A DNA stretch of 64,000 nt. It comes from Pseudoponticoccus marisrubri. GTDB taxonomy: Bacteria > Pseudomonadota > Alphaproteobacteria > Rhodobacterales > Rhodobacteraceae. The notes beneath the pieces are model-generated. The model was not told the DNA's origin. It did not search any database and saw only the letters and a list, made by a program, of their open reading frames with translations. This document shows positions 1 to 6,800 of the stretch, one piece after another (the stretch's first letter is position 1; the number at the start of each line of letters is the position of its first letter). The stretch spans positions 124,001-188,000 of the forward strand of contig NZ_LPXO01000003.1 in NCBI RefSeq assembly GCF_001482405.1, written 5' to 3'. Made by a program: the position numbers and the translations under genes.

Positions 1-384
1 CGGGGCGAGGAGGATCTGCGCGCCCTCGGCCTCAGCCGGCAGAAGGCGCGCTACGCCGTGGCGCTGGCCGAGGCGGGCATCGACTACGGTGCGCTGCGCG
101 ACATGCCCACCGATGACGTGATCCGCACGCTGGTGGCGGTAAAAGGGATCGGCGTCTGGACGGCCGAGATCTATGCCATGTTCAGCCTCGGTCGTGCGGA
201 TGTCTTCGCCCCGGGTGACTTGGCGCTGCAGGAATCCGCCCGGATGCTCTTCGATCTGCCCGAACGTCCGCGCGAACGCGCGCTGCGCGAGATGGCGCAG
301 GACTGGTCGCCCTGGCGGTCGGTTGCCGCACGGGCGCTCTGGGCGTATTACCGGGTGGACAAGGGGCGCGAGGGGATCGGCTGA
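1..384 (+). CDS. DNA-3-methyladenine glycosylase, HhH-GPD family (C-terminal part)
   Basis: This is the C-terminal ~127 residues of a base-excision repair glycosylase that removes alkylated purines; the frame is open from base 1, so the start lies outside the window. The helix-hairpin-helix is visible as VKGIGVWTAEIY, followed by PGDLALQ, whose Asp occupies the catalytic position of HhH-GPD enzymes, and the C-terminal helix with the conserved WSPWRSVAARALWAYYR. This matches AlkA/Mag-type DNA-3-methyladenine glycosylase II rather than Nth, because no Fe-S cysteine cluster follows. The stop codon overlaps the ATG of the next gene (TGATG), suggesting translational coupling. Confidence 0.85.
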   Translation, partial: RGEEDLRALGLSRQKARYAVALAEAGIDYGALRDMPTDDVIRTLVAVKGIGVWTAEIYAMFSLGRADVFAPGDLALQESARMLFDLPERPRERALREMAQDWSPWRSVAARALWAYYRVDKGREGIG

Positions 385-779
385 TGGCACGAGCGGAGAC
401 ATGGATGGCGGGCGCGCTGGCGCTCTGGGCAGGCACCGCCGCGGCCGGGTTCGACCGCCCGACACTCTGCAAGGGCCAGATGCGGTTCTACAACGAGGAC
501 AAGAGCTTCACGCTCTACGACATGCGGCTCGAGCTGGACAGCAGCAGCTACCGCGTGCAGGCGCAAAGCGCCGATGACCCCGAGGGTTCGGATGATCGCG
601 GCCGCTGCGGCGCCTATCTCGGCGGTTGGTGCCGCCACAGCTTTCCGCCGAACGAGGATGGCACGGTGGAGTATTTCGAGTTCCGCCTGCTCGACCGCGG
701 CAACGGGCGGTATCTCTACTCCGAGGCCTGGTTCGACGGCTTCACCGGCGACAGCCTGATGCGCTGCGTCGCCCGCTAG
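384..779 (+). CDS. Small secreted hypothetical protein
   Basis: A 131-residue protein of unknown function. Residues 1-21 look like a Sec signal peptide ending in TAAAG, so the mature protein should be periplasmic. It has four cysteines (CKG, RCG, WCRH, RCV), compatible with two disulfides, and several aromatic strand-like segments (FYNEDKSFTLYDM, YFEFRLLD). I do not recognise a domain. Its ATG overlaps the stop codon of the glycosylase gene, so it is probably co-transcribed. Compositionally it resembles its neighbours. Confidence 0.7.
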   Translation: MARAETWMAGALALWAGTAAAGFDRPTLCKGQMRFYNEDKSFTLYDMRLELDSSSYRVQAQSADDPEGSDDRGRCGAYLGGWCRHSFPPNEDGTVEYFEFRLLDRGNGRYLYSEAWFDGFTGDSLMRCVAR

Positions 780-831
780 GGCCGGCCCGCCCGACCGGCG
801 GGACGGCGACAGAAGGAAAGGGATTTCAATC

Positions 832-1497
832 GTGACACGCGTACTCAGGACCGGCCGCAAGGAGCCGGCCTCCGGCGAAAAGCGCTCCTGCGTGGTCTTC
901 CTGCATGGCTATGGCGCCAACGGGGCCGACCTGCTGGGGCTGGCCGATCCGCTGGCCGAGCACCTGCCCGACACGCTCTTCGTGGCGCCCGACGCGCCCG
1001 AGGCCTGCGCCGGCGCGCCGATGGGTTTCCAGTGGTTCCCGATCCCGTGGATCGACGGCTCCTCCGAGGAGGAGAGCATGGCCGGCATGGCCCGCGCGGT
1101 GGATGACCTGAACGCCTTTCTCGATGCGCTGATGGTGGACGAGGACCTGCTGCCCGAGCAGGTGGCCTTGTTCGGCTTTTCGCAGGGCACGATGATGAGC
1201 CTGCATGTCGCGCCCCGGCGCGAGGACGAGGTGGCCGGGATCGTCGCCTTCTCGGGGCGGCTGCTGGCGCCCGAGCTGCTGGTCGACGATGTGGTCTCGC
1301 GCCCGCCGGTCCTGCTGGTGCATGGCGATGCCGACGAGGTCGTCCCGCCGCAATCGCTGCCCCAGGCCGCCGAGGCCCTGCAGGAGGCCGGCTGGAAAGA
1401 GGTCTATGCTCATGTCATGAAAGGCACCGGCCACGGCATCGCGCCCGACGGGCTGGGCGTGGCCCTGGCCTTCCTGCGCGACAAGTGCGGGTTCTGA
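832..1497 (+). CDS. Alpha/beta hydrolase, phospholipase/carboxylesterase family
   Basis: A 221-residue alpha/beta hydrolase of the carboxylesterase/acyl-protein thioesterase family, probably acting on short acyl esters in the cytoplasm. FLHGYGANG near residue 23 forms the oxyanion-hole region. GFSQG at 115-119 is the nucleophile elbow with Ser117; Asp168 in HGDADEV and His201 in GTGHGI complete the triad. Length and domain order fit the family. The GTG start at 832 follows GAAGGAAAGG. The gene is followed at once by three adjacent short palindromes (1503-1566). Confidence 0.88.
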   Translation: MTRVLRTGRKEPASGEKRSCVVFLHGYGANGADLLGLADPLAEHLPDTLFVAPDAPEACAGAPMGFQWFPIPWIDGSSEEESMAGMARAVDDLNAFLDALMVDEDLLPEQVALFGFSQGTMMSLHVAPRREDEVAGIVAFSGRLLAPELLVDDVVSRPPVLLVHGDADEVVPPQSLPQAAEALQEAGWKEVYAHVMKGTGHGIAPDGLGVALAFLRDKCGF

Positions 1498-1502
1498 GCG
1501 GG

Positions 1503-1566
1503 GAACGCGTTTGAAACGCGTTCAAGCGCGTTGCAACGCGCTTGCAAGCCGCTTGAAAGCGGCTTG
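1503..1566. repeat. Three adjacent perfect palindromes
   Basis: Three different perfect dyads sit end to end six bases after the esterase stop codon. The first is 1503-1523, GAACGCGTTT / AAACGCGTTC around one base. The second is 1524-1543, the 20-bp palindrome AAGCGCGTTGCAACGCGCTT with no spacer. The third is 1545-1566, CAAGCCGCTT / AAGCGGCTTG around two bases. The loops are too short for classical terminator hairpins and no T-tract follows. They may act as cruciforms, protein-binding dyads or mRNA 3'-end structures. The arms are directly visible; the role is unknown. Confidence 0.8.
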
Positions 1567-2436
1567 TGCCCGGCGGCACCGGCGGCGCACAAGACCGGCT
1601 TGCCGCTTGTCGGGATCACGCACGTCGCAGCAGGGGCGCGCCTGCGCGGTCCCTGTCGGTCGCTGTTGCACGGTGGGAGACGCAGGCCGGTGACTTGCCA
1701 TGGCGGGCTGAACTCGATCATCGCCAAGACCGGGCTCGAAGCAGGTCGGATTTGCCTCCAGATCGTCGAGTGCACCGAGGAGGTGCAGCAGGTTGCTTTC
1801 GGATGGCTGCAGGTCAGCCAGGAGTCCTGCCAAGAGACCGACGACGCGGCGCCTTTGCGGGACGAGCGCCTGATCGCCACCGGCGAAGGCGCGCGTTTCC
1901 GGAGGTTCTGGGCAGCAGACGGACTGCGGGAGCATTCAAATTACGCGCGCAACAGCAAGGTCTTGCGTGTTACCTGCACGCCGGACAGCGAGGCGGTTCT
2001 GGCGCTGGAGCATCACCGGCATTCTGTGCTGATCCGGGTCGCGACCGGCGACAAAGTCTATGCCGGCAACACGGCCTATGACCTGCTATCCGACGCCATC
2101 CTGTCGTCCGAGGGCACATACATGGCCACCGGCGAGTGCGACGGCGAGGTGCGGTTGTGGAATGCCGCCAGATACCAGAAGATCTGCAAGCATTTCGGCT
2201 TTGACAACCGGGACAGCCGGTTGGCTTTCTCCCCGGATGGTGGCCTGTTGGCCGGTGGCAGCGAAGACGGAAGGATCATGATCTGGTCGGCCGGGAAGGG
2301 CTGGGCCCTGCCGCCGATCGCAGATGTGGGCAGCTACGTGCCGGGCCTGGGCTTTTCGCCGGACGGACGGCGGCTGGCCGCAGCCGGCGAGGACGGCACG
2401 TTGTCCCTGTTCGGCGGAGATCGGGACTCCCCTTGA
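1531..2436 (+). CDS. WD40-repeat-like protein, start uncertain, possibly a remnant
   Basis: The C-terminal ~190 residues carry WD40/beta-propeller-like blades: LIATGEGARFRRFWAADG, YMATGECDGEVRLWNAA, LAFSPDGGLLAGGSEDGRIMIWSAG and LGFSPDGRRLAAAGEDGTLSLFG. Only about four blades are present where seven are usual, so this is either a short protein or the 3' remnant of a larger one. The frame is open from 1531 (TTG, inside a palindrome), but the first ~100 residues look non-coding (Cys/Arg-rich, no ATG). In-frame GTG codons near 1690 and 1780 are alternatives. No good Shine-Dalgarno supports any start, and no enzymatic function is implied. Confidence 0.4.
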   Translation: MQRACKPLESGLCPAAPAAHKTGLPLVGITHVAAGARLRGPCRSLLHGGRRRPVTCHGGLNSIIAKTGLEAGRICLQIVECTEEVQQVAFGWLQVSQESCQETDDAAPLRDERLIATGEGARFRRFWAADGLREHSNYARNSKVLRVTCTPDSEAVLALEHHRHSVLIRVATGDKVYAGNTAYDLLSDAILSSEGTYMATGECDGEVRLWNAARYQKICKHFGFDNRDSRLAFSPDGGLLAGGSEDGRIMIWSAGKGWALPPIADVGSYVPGLGFSPDGRRLAAAGEDGTLSLFGGDRDSP

Positions 2437-2501
2437 GCGCTGTCACAATAGGCTTACACTTCCGCGGTACCTCTCTGTCCGACCACTGCATCTTGCGGGA
2501 C

Positions 2502-2529
2502 TTGCCAGGTTCGAAACGCGAGATATAGT
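2502..2529 (+). promoter_or_regulatory. Sigma-70-type promoter for the HNH gene
   Basis: TTGCCA (2502-2507), a 16-base spacer and TATAGT (2524-2529) lie 75 bp upstream of the HNH ATG in a short AT-richer stretch. An 8-2-8 dyad (2542-2559) sits just downstream of the expected start point. Seen in sequence only; not proven. Confidence 0.45.
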
Positions 2530-2541
2530 GATGTCAGGCTG

Positions 2542-2559
2542 GGGCGGGATGTCCCGCCC
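2542..2559. promoter_or_regulatory. 8-2-8 perfect dyad in the HNH leader
   Basis: GGGCGGGA, two bases, then TCCCGCCC. It lies about 13 bases after the -10 candidate and 45 bases before the ATG, so it could be an operator near the transcription start or a leader hairpin. Confidence 0.4.
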
Positions 2560-2603
2560 TGGTGTTTCGGGCAGAAACAGGCAGGGCGGGAGACGAGTCC
2601 CAG

Positions 2604-3188
2604 ATGGATGGCGATTTCAGAACCAGTTTCGTGCGCGAACCCGGCGCACTCAAGCAGCACCCGGCGCTGGTGCTCAACGCGGATTACCGGCCGCTCTCCT
2701 ATTATCCGTTGAGCCTCTGGCCGTGGCAGGACGCGGTCAAGGCCGCCTTCCTCGAGCGGGTGGATATCGTGGCCGAGTATGACGAGGTGGTGCGCAGTCC
2801 GAGCATGAGCATCAGGATCCCCAGCGTGGTCGTCCTGAAGGATTTCGTCAAACCCCAGAAGCGCGTGGCCTTCACGCGCTTCAATCTTTTTCTGCGGGAT
2901 GAATTCCGCTGCCAGTATTGCGGGGCAAAGGGCGAGTTGACCTTCGATCACGTGGTGCCGCGCGCCGCCGGCGGGATCACCAGCTGGGAAAACGTCGTTG
3001 CGGCCTGTGCGCCTTGCAACCTGCGCAAGGGATCCAAGAGCCTGCGCCAGGCGCGTATGAGCCTGCGCAAGGTGCCGCGCCAGCCCTCGGCGGCGGAGCT
3101 GTTGAACATGGGTCGTCGCTTTCCGCCGAACCACCTGCACGAGAGCTGGATGGATTTCCTGTATTGGGATGCCGAGCTGGAGGCGTGA
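2604..3188 (+). CDS. HNH endonuclease family protein
   Basis: A 194-residue HNH nuclease-fold protein. The zinc-binding pairs are Cys103/Cys106 (CQYC) and Cys135/Cys138 (CAPC). Between them lies the catalytic DHVVPRAAGG segment with Asp115-His116, then ENV and the terminal Asn-Leu-Arg-Lys of the ββα-metal fold. The N-terminal ~90 residues, starting with a conserved LNADYRPLSYYPLSLWPW block, are typical of the widespread chromosomal HNH proteins of alphaproteobacteria, which are not restriction enzymes with partner methylases; none is adjacent here. ATG 2604 follows GGGCGGGAGACGAG; upstream in-frame starts extend into the leader dyad and are less likely. Confidence 0.85.
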   Translation: MDGDFRTSFVREPGALKQHPALVLNADYRPLSYYPLSLWPWQDAVKAAFLERVDIVAEYDEVVRSPSMSIRIPSVVVLKDFVKPQKRVAFTRFNLFLRDEFRCQYCGAKGELTFDHVVPRAAGGITSWENVVAACAPCNLRKGSKSLRQARMSLRKVPRQPSAAELLNMGRRFPPNHLHESWMDFLYWDAELEA

Positions 3189-3285
3189 TGCCGGGTGGGC
3201 CGGTCCTGCGGACCGGACGCTCTTCTGCGAATTCGCCCCACCCGCCATCCCGCGGGGGCGGCGCCGAGGCTTGGCCATGCACCTA

Positions 3286-3316
3286 AAAACGCAAAACGCG
3301 CCGCCGGGGCGACGCG
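3286..3316 (-). terminator. Rho-independent terminator of the bactofilin operon
   Basis: On the minus strand, arms CGCGTCGCC / GGCGGCGCG (one G-U pair) are followed by TTTTGCGTTTTT. It sits about 40 bases after the bactofilin stop codon. A separate CCGGTCC-TGC-GGACCGG hairpin at 3200-3216 may serve the convergent HNH gene. Confidence 0.65.
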
Positions 3317-3354
3317 CCTGATCTCTTCGGTAGGTCGGTCAGCCTCGGACGGGC

Positions 3355-3894
3355 TCAGCCGTTCTGACCCCCGGCCGCGGCCTTTTGCGGCTGCGCGGCG
3401 GGCTGCTGCTGCTGGCCGCCTGCATTCTGCTGTTGCGGGCGGGCCTTGCCGCCGTTCAGCGGATCGTCCTGGCGCTGCACGGAGCCTTCGAAATGGGCGC
3501 CGGATTCAATGGCGATGGTCTTGTGGATGATGTCGCCCTCGACCCGTGCGGTGGCGGTCAGGCGCACCTTGAGGCCGCGCACGCGGCCGACGATGCGGCC
3601 ATTGACCACGACGTCATCGGCGATCACCTCGCCCTTGATCGTGGCGGCCTCGCCGATGGTCAGCAGATGGGCGCGGATATCGCCCTCGACCGTGCCCTCG
3701 ACCTGGATGTCGCCGGTGGTCTTGATGTTGCCGGTGATGTGCAGATCGGGCGACAGGACCGAGGCCGGCGGCTTGGCCTTGGGCGGGGAGGCCTTGAAGT
3801 CGTTCGATTGCGGCTTGGGCGTCTCATGGGCCGCGGGTTTCGCAGCCTCCTCGGCCTTGGGGCCCGGCTCGTTGATTTTGCTCTTAGAAAACAT
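3355..3894 (-). CDS. Bactofilin (polymer-forming cytoskeletal protein)
   Basis: A 179-residue bactofilin. The central segment (about residues 45-140) is a chain of short β-helix rungs: LHITGNIKTTGDIQVEGTVEGDIRAH, LTIGEAATIKGEVIADDVVVNGRIVGRVRG and RVEGDIIHKTIAIESGAHFEGSV. It is flanked by a disordered Pro/Lys-rich N-terminus and a Gln/Gly-rich C-terminal tail, as in the family. Bactofilins form nucleotide-free filaments on the inner membrane that localise wall enzymes. Its ATG overlaps the 3' end of the upstream M23 peptidase gene by 11 bp, the bacA-peptidase pairing known in several bacteria, so the two should work together on cell shape or wall remodelling. Confidence 0.92.
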   Translation of the reverse strand: MFSKSKINEPGPKAEEAAKPAAHETPKPQSNDFKASPPKAKPPASVLSPDLHITGNIKTTGDIQVEGTVEGDIRAHLLTIGEAATIKGEVIADDVVVNGRIVGRVRGLKVRLTATARVEGDIIHKTIAIESGAHFEGSVQRQDDPLNGGKARPQQQNAGGQQQQPAAQPQKAAAGGQNG

Positions 3895-5197
3895 CGTTCG
3901 CAGCCTTGATGTAGATCATGGGATTGACGGGTTTACCGCCGACTCGGACCTCATAGTGCAGGTGGGTCCCGGTCGATCGTCCGGTGTTTCCCATATCACC
4001 GATCCGCTCCCCGCGCGAGACCCTTTGGCCGACCTTCACCCGAATTTTCGACAGATGGGCGTAGCGGGTCTCGATCCCGAATTCGTGCTGGATCTTGATG
4101 AGCCGGCCGTAGCCGGAGAGCCAGCCGGCATGCACCACCACGCCATCGGCGGTGGAGTAGATCGCGGTGCCATGCGGCGCGGCGAAATCGGTGCCGGCAT
4201 GCAGGCGGCCCCAGCGATAGCCGAAGCCGCTGGTGAAGCGGAATGGATCCTTGAGCGGCGAGGCGAAGGGGGCCTTCTGCGCGGCGATCCGGTAGAGGTT
4301 CAGCCGGTCCATCTGGTTGAGGATGCGGTTGGCGCGACGCGTGTCCTCGGGGGCGATCTCCTCGCCGCGGGTCGAGAAGCTGAGCGGGGTCAGCGGGCCG
4401 CCCTGGCCGGTATAGCCCTTGCGCACGGCGTTGATGATCGTGTCGGGGTTCATGCCGGCGGCCTCGAACATCTTGTCGAGCGGCTTGACCGAGACGGTCA
4501 TCGCCTCTTCAAGCTGGCGGAAGATGGCGTCGTTCTTCTCTTCCATCAGCTCGATCTCGGCCTCCATCTCGGCGGCGCGGACCAGGGCGAGCTGGGCATC
4601 GGCGACCACGCGGTCGCGCTCTTCGGCGGTGCGGGCCAGCGCATCGGCCAGGATGTCGAGCTGGCTGTCGGCGCCGTTGGGCGCCCCAGCAGTTACGGTG
4701 CCGCTTTCGATCTCCGTCTCGAGCGCGGCGAGCCGGTCATTGACCAGCTGGCGCTCCTTCATCGTGTCGCGCAGCGTGGCCTGGATCACGTCGATCCCGG
4801 TCTCGAGCTCGCGGCGGCGCGTCTCGGATTCCAGCAGCTCGGTCTGCATCATCGAGATCTGGCTGAGCGCGGCGTTGAACCGCTCCTGCGCGGCGAGCGC
4901 CTCGGCGGCGCGGGAGTCGCGCTCGGCCGAAAGGGCGTTGAGCCGCTGCTGGTAGGTGATCTGCTCGCGCTTGGCTTGTTCGCGGAAATTGCCGGCGCCG
5001 ATCGAATCCATCAGCAGGATCGCGGTGGCGACAATGGTCCAACCGACCAGCACGGTCGAGCCGGCGAAGGCGATGGCCTGTGTCTCGGGGCGGAGCCGGA
5101 TGAAACGGGTGTCATTGTCTGAACGCAGGAAGAGGCGACGCTCCGGAAAGAACCGTTCGAGCACCGCATGTGTCTTGATAGCCAGACGTGTTCTCAC
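3884..5197 (-). CDS. M23 (LytM-type) peptidoglycan endopeptidase, membrane-anchored
   Basis: A 437-residue bitopic membrane protein. A single transmembrane segment lies near residues 45-65 (AFAGSTVLVGWTIVATAILLM), then about 200 residues of coiled coil (QITYQQRLNALSAERDSRAAEALAAQ onward), then the C-terminal LytM domain. The zinc ligands are present in HAGTDFAAPHG (His and Asp) and THLHYEV, with the family GRSTGTHLHYEVRVGGKPVNP block, so the enzyme looks catalytically intact. It should cut peptide cross-links in the periplasm. I chose GTG 5197 because AAGGGGAC precedes it by a good distance; an in-frame start at 5290 would add 31 poorly conserved residues. It overlaps the downstream bactofilin gene. 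Confidence 0.88.
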   Translation of the reverse strand: MRTRLAIKTHAVLERFFPERRLFLRSDNDTRFIRLRPETQAIAFAGSTVLVGWTIVATAILLMDSIGAGNFREQAKREQITYQQRLNALSAERDSRAAEALAAQERFNAALSQISMMQTELLESETRRRELETGIDVIQATLRDTMKERQLVNDRLAALETEIESGTVTAGAPNGADSQLDILADALARTAEERDRVVADAQLALVRAAEMEAEIELMEEKNDAIFRQLEEAMTVSVKPLDKMFEAAGMNPDTIINAVRKGYTGQGGPLTPLSFSTRGEEIAPEDTRRANRILNQMDRLNLYRIAAQKAPFASPLKDPFRFTSGFGYRWGRLHAGTDFAAPHGTAIYSTADGVVVHAGWLSGYGRLIKIQHEFGIETRYAHLSKIRVKVGQRVSRGERIGDMGNTGRSTGTHLHYEVRVGGKPVNPMIYIKAANDVF

Positions 5198-5355
5198 CTG
5201 ACGTCCCCTTAACCCGTCCCAATCATCGGCGCTCGGTTCCCCAACACGACGCCTTGGACCGGGCTTACCGGGGGCTTCAGGCTTTCGCAAGATTTTTGGG
5301 CGTGCGATTCGACGCGATCGGCGGGTTCCCGATCAAACGGCAAAAAACCGCTTAT

Positions 5356-6180
5356 TCAACGGGTTCCTTCCGACGCTTGTGCCGTCAAGGGCCAGTAGAA
5401 ATCCGGCGGGATGCCGGCTTCGGCGCGTTTTTCCTCGTTGAAGGGGGGCTTCAAGGGGCCGTGGAAATATTTCTGGACCAATGTGTGAAACACGTCGCGC
5501 GGGTCGCTGTCATGCCGCCCGCAGAGGAAGTGGAACCACTTTGAACCATAGGCGACATGGCTGACCTCCTCGGCATAGATGGTCTCGAGCGCGGCGACGG
5601 CCTGGTCGATCCCGGCCTTGCGGAAGATGTCGATCATGCCGGGCGTCACGTCCAGCCCGCGGGCCTCGAGCACCATGGGCACCACGGCAAGCCGGCCCAT
5701 CAGGTCGCCGGCGGTGTCCTCGGCGGCGCGCCACATCCCGGCATGGGCCGGCAGCGCGCCATAGGTGCTGCCCGCGGCCTCGAGGCAGTCGCAGACAAGA
5801 TTGAAATGCTTCGATTCCTCGTCCGCCGCCTTGACCCAGTCATCGTAGAAGCCGGGCGGCATGGGCGTGTCGGCAAAACGCGGGATGATGTCCCAGTGCA
5901 GATCGACGGCATTCAGCTCGATATGCGCCACGGCATGCAGCAGCGCGATGCGCCCCTGCGGGCTGCCGGGACGCCGCCGCGGCACGTCGCGCGGATCCAG
6001 CAGCTCGGGCCGGTCGGGGCGCGAGGGGCGCAACGGCGGGTCCGCGCGCCCGACGGGCAAGGGATCTCCGGCCGTGCGGGCCGCGAACCAGCGCGCGGCA
6101 TAGCGGCGCGACTTCTCTGTCTTCTCGCGCCCGTCGGCCGTGGTCAGCACGTCCACCGCCATCTCGCTCAGGCTGGTCAT
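5356..6180 (-). CDS. DUF455 ferritin-like protein
   Basis: A 274-residue protein of the DUF455 family. The four-helix ferritin-like core is seen in HAVAHIELNAVDLHWD, DEESKHFNLVCDCLEAAG and IYAEEVSHVAYGSKWF, with Glu and His residues placed as in carboxylate-bridged di-iron proteins (ExxH spacings). The family is related to the MiaE-like hydroxylases, but its substrate is not established, so an oxidative or metal-storage role is only inference. Two adjacent palindromes (6211-6255) lie directly upstream, between it and the peroxiredoxin gene in the same orientation. Confidence 0.85.
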   Translation of the reverse strand: MTSLSEMAVDVLTTADGREKTEKSRRYAARWFAARTAGDPLPVGRADPPLRPSRPDRPELLDPRDVPRRRPGSPQGRIALLHAVAHIELNAVDLHWDIIPRFADTPMPPGFYDDWVKAADEESKHFNLVCDCLEAAGSTYGALPAHAGMWRAAEDTAGDLMGRLAVVPMVLEARGLDVTPGMIDIFRKAGIDQAVAALETIYAEEVSHVAYGSKWFHFLCGRHDSDPRDVFHTLVQKYFHGPLKPPFNEEKRAEAGIPPDFYWPLTAQASEGTR

Positions 6181-6210
6181 GGCCCGATCCTTTCTGCCAG
6201 GTGGACGGGC

Positions 6211-6255
6211 GCAAATTCCGTGAACGGAATTTGCAAATTTCGTCCACGAAATTTG
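6211..6255. repeat. Two adjacent perfect palindromes
   Basis: GCAAATTCCGT / ACGGAATTTGC (6211-6234, 2-base centre) directly abuts CAAATTTCGT / ACGAAATTTG (6234-6255, 2-base centre). They fill the 85-bp gap between the peroxiredoxin stop and the DUF455 start. They could be operators of the DUF455 gene or transcript-end structures. The pattern resembles the triple at 1503-1566. Confidence 0.75.
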
Positions 6256-6265
6256 ATGCGCCGGC

Positions 6266-6715
6266 TCAGAGCGCGCGCGCCGCCTCCAACACCTCCTCGG
6301 CGTGGCCGGGCACCTTCACCTTGCGCCATTCCCGCGCGATCCGGCCGTCGCCATCGATCAGGAAGGTCGAGCGTTCGATGCCCATGAAGGTCTTGCCATA
6401 CATCTTCTTCTCTTTCCACACGCCGTAAGCCTCGCAGACGTCCGAGCCCTCGTCCGACAGCAGCGGCACGGTCAATCCCTTCTTCTTCATGAATTTCTCG
6501 TGGCTGGCGAGGCTGTCTTTGGACAGGCCGAACACCTTGACGCCGGCGGCCTCGAACTTCGGCAGCAGCGCAGTGAAGGCCTCGTTCTCCTTCGTGCAGC
6601 CCGACGTGTCGTCGCGCGGGTAGAAGAACAGGACGACCGGCGCGCCCTTCAGGGCCGACAGGGTGACCTCGCCGGAGGTGCCGGGCAGGGTGAAATCGGG
6701 GGCGGTGTCGGACAT
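6266..6715 (-). CDS. bcp: Thiol peroxidase, Bcp/PrxQ family
   Basis: A 149-residue peroxiredoxin that reduces hydroperoxides in the cytoplasm. The peroxidatic Cys40 lies in FYPRDDTSGCTKE. The usual Bcp resolving cysteine five residues later is replaced by Glu45, so this is not a CxxxxC PrxQ. The only other cysteine is Cys94 in DVCEAYGVW, a position also present in enterobacterial Bcp. The enzyme is therefore either a 1-Cys type or uses Cys94. The remaining Bcp blocks (MYGKTFMGIERSTFLID) are intact. The gene is read divergently from the large AsmA-like gene. Confidence 0.92.
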   Translation of the reverse strand: MSDTAPDFTLPGTSGEVTLSALKGAPVVLFFYPRDDTSGCTKENEAFTALLPKFEAAGVKVFGLSKDSLASHEKFMKKKGLTVPLLSDEGSDVCEAYGVWKEKKMYGKTFMGIERSTFLIDGDGRIAREWRKVKVPGHAEEVLEAARAL

Positions 6716-6800
6716 GCGTGTCTCCGGGGTTGGAATGCTCTAAGGTGCCGCCCATGCGCAGCGACTGCCTTCAGAATAACCCGTCCGCCGGCGGCTTCCA

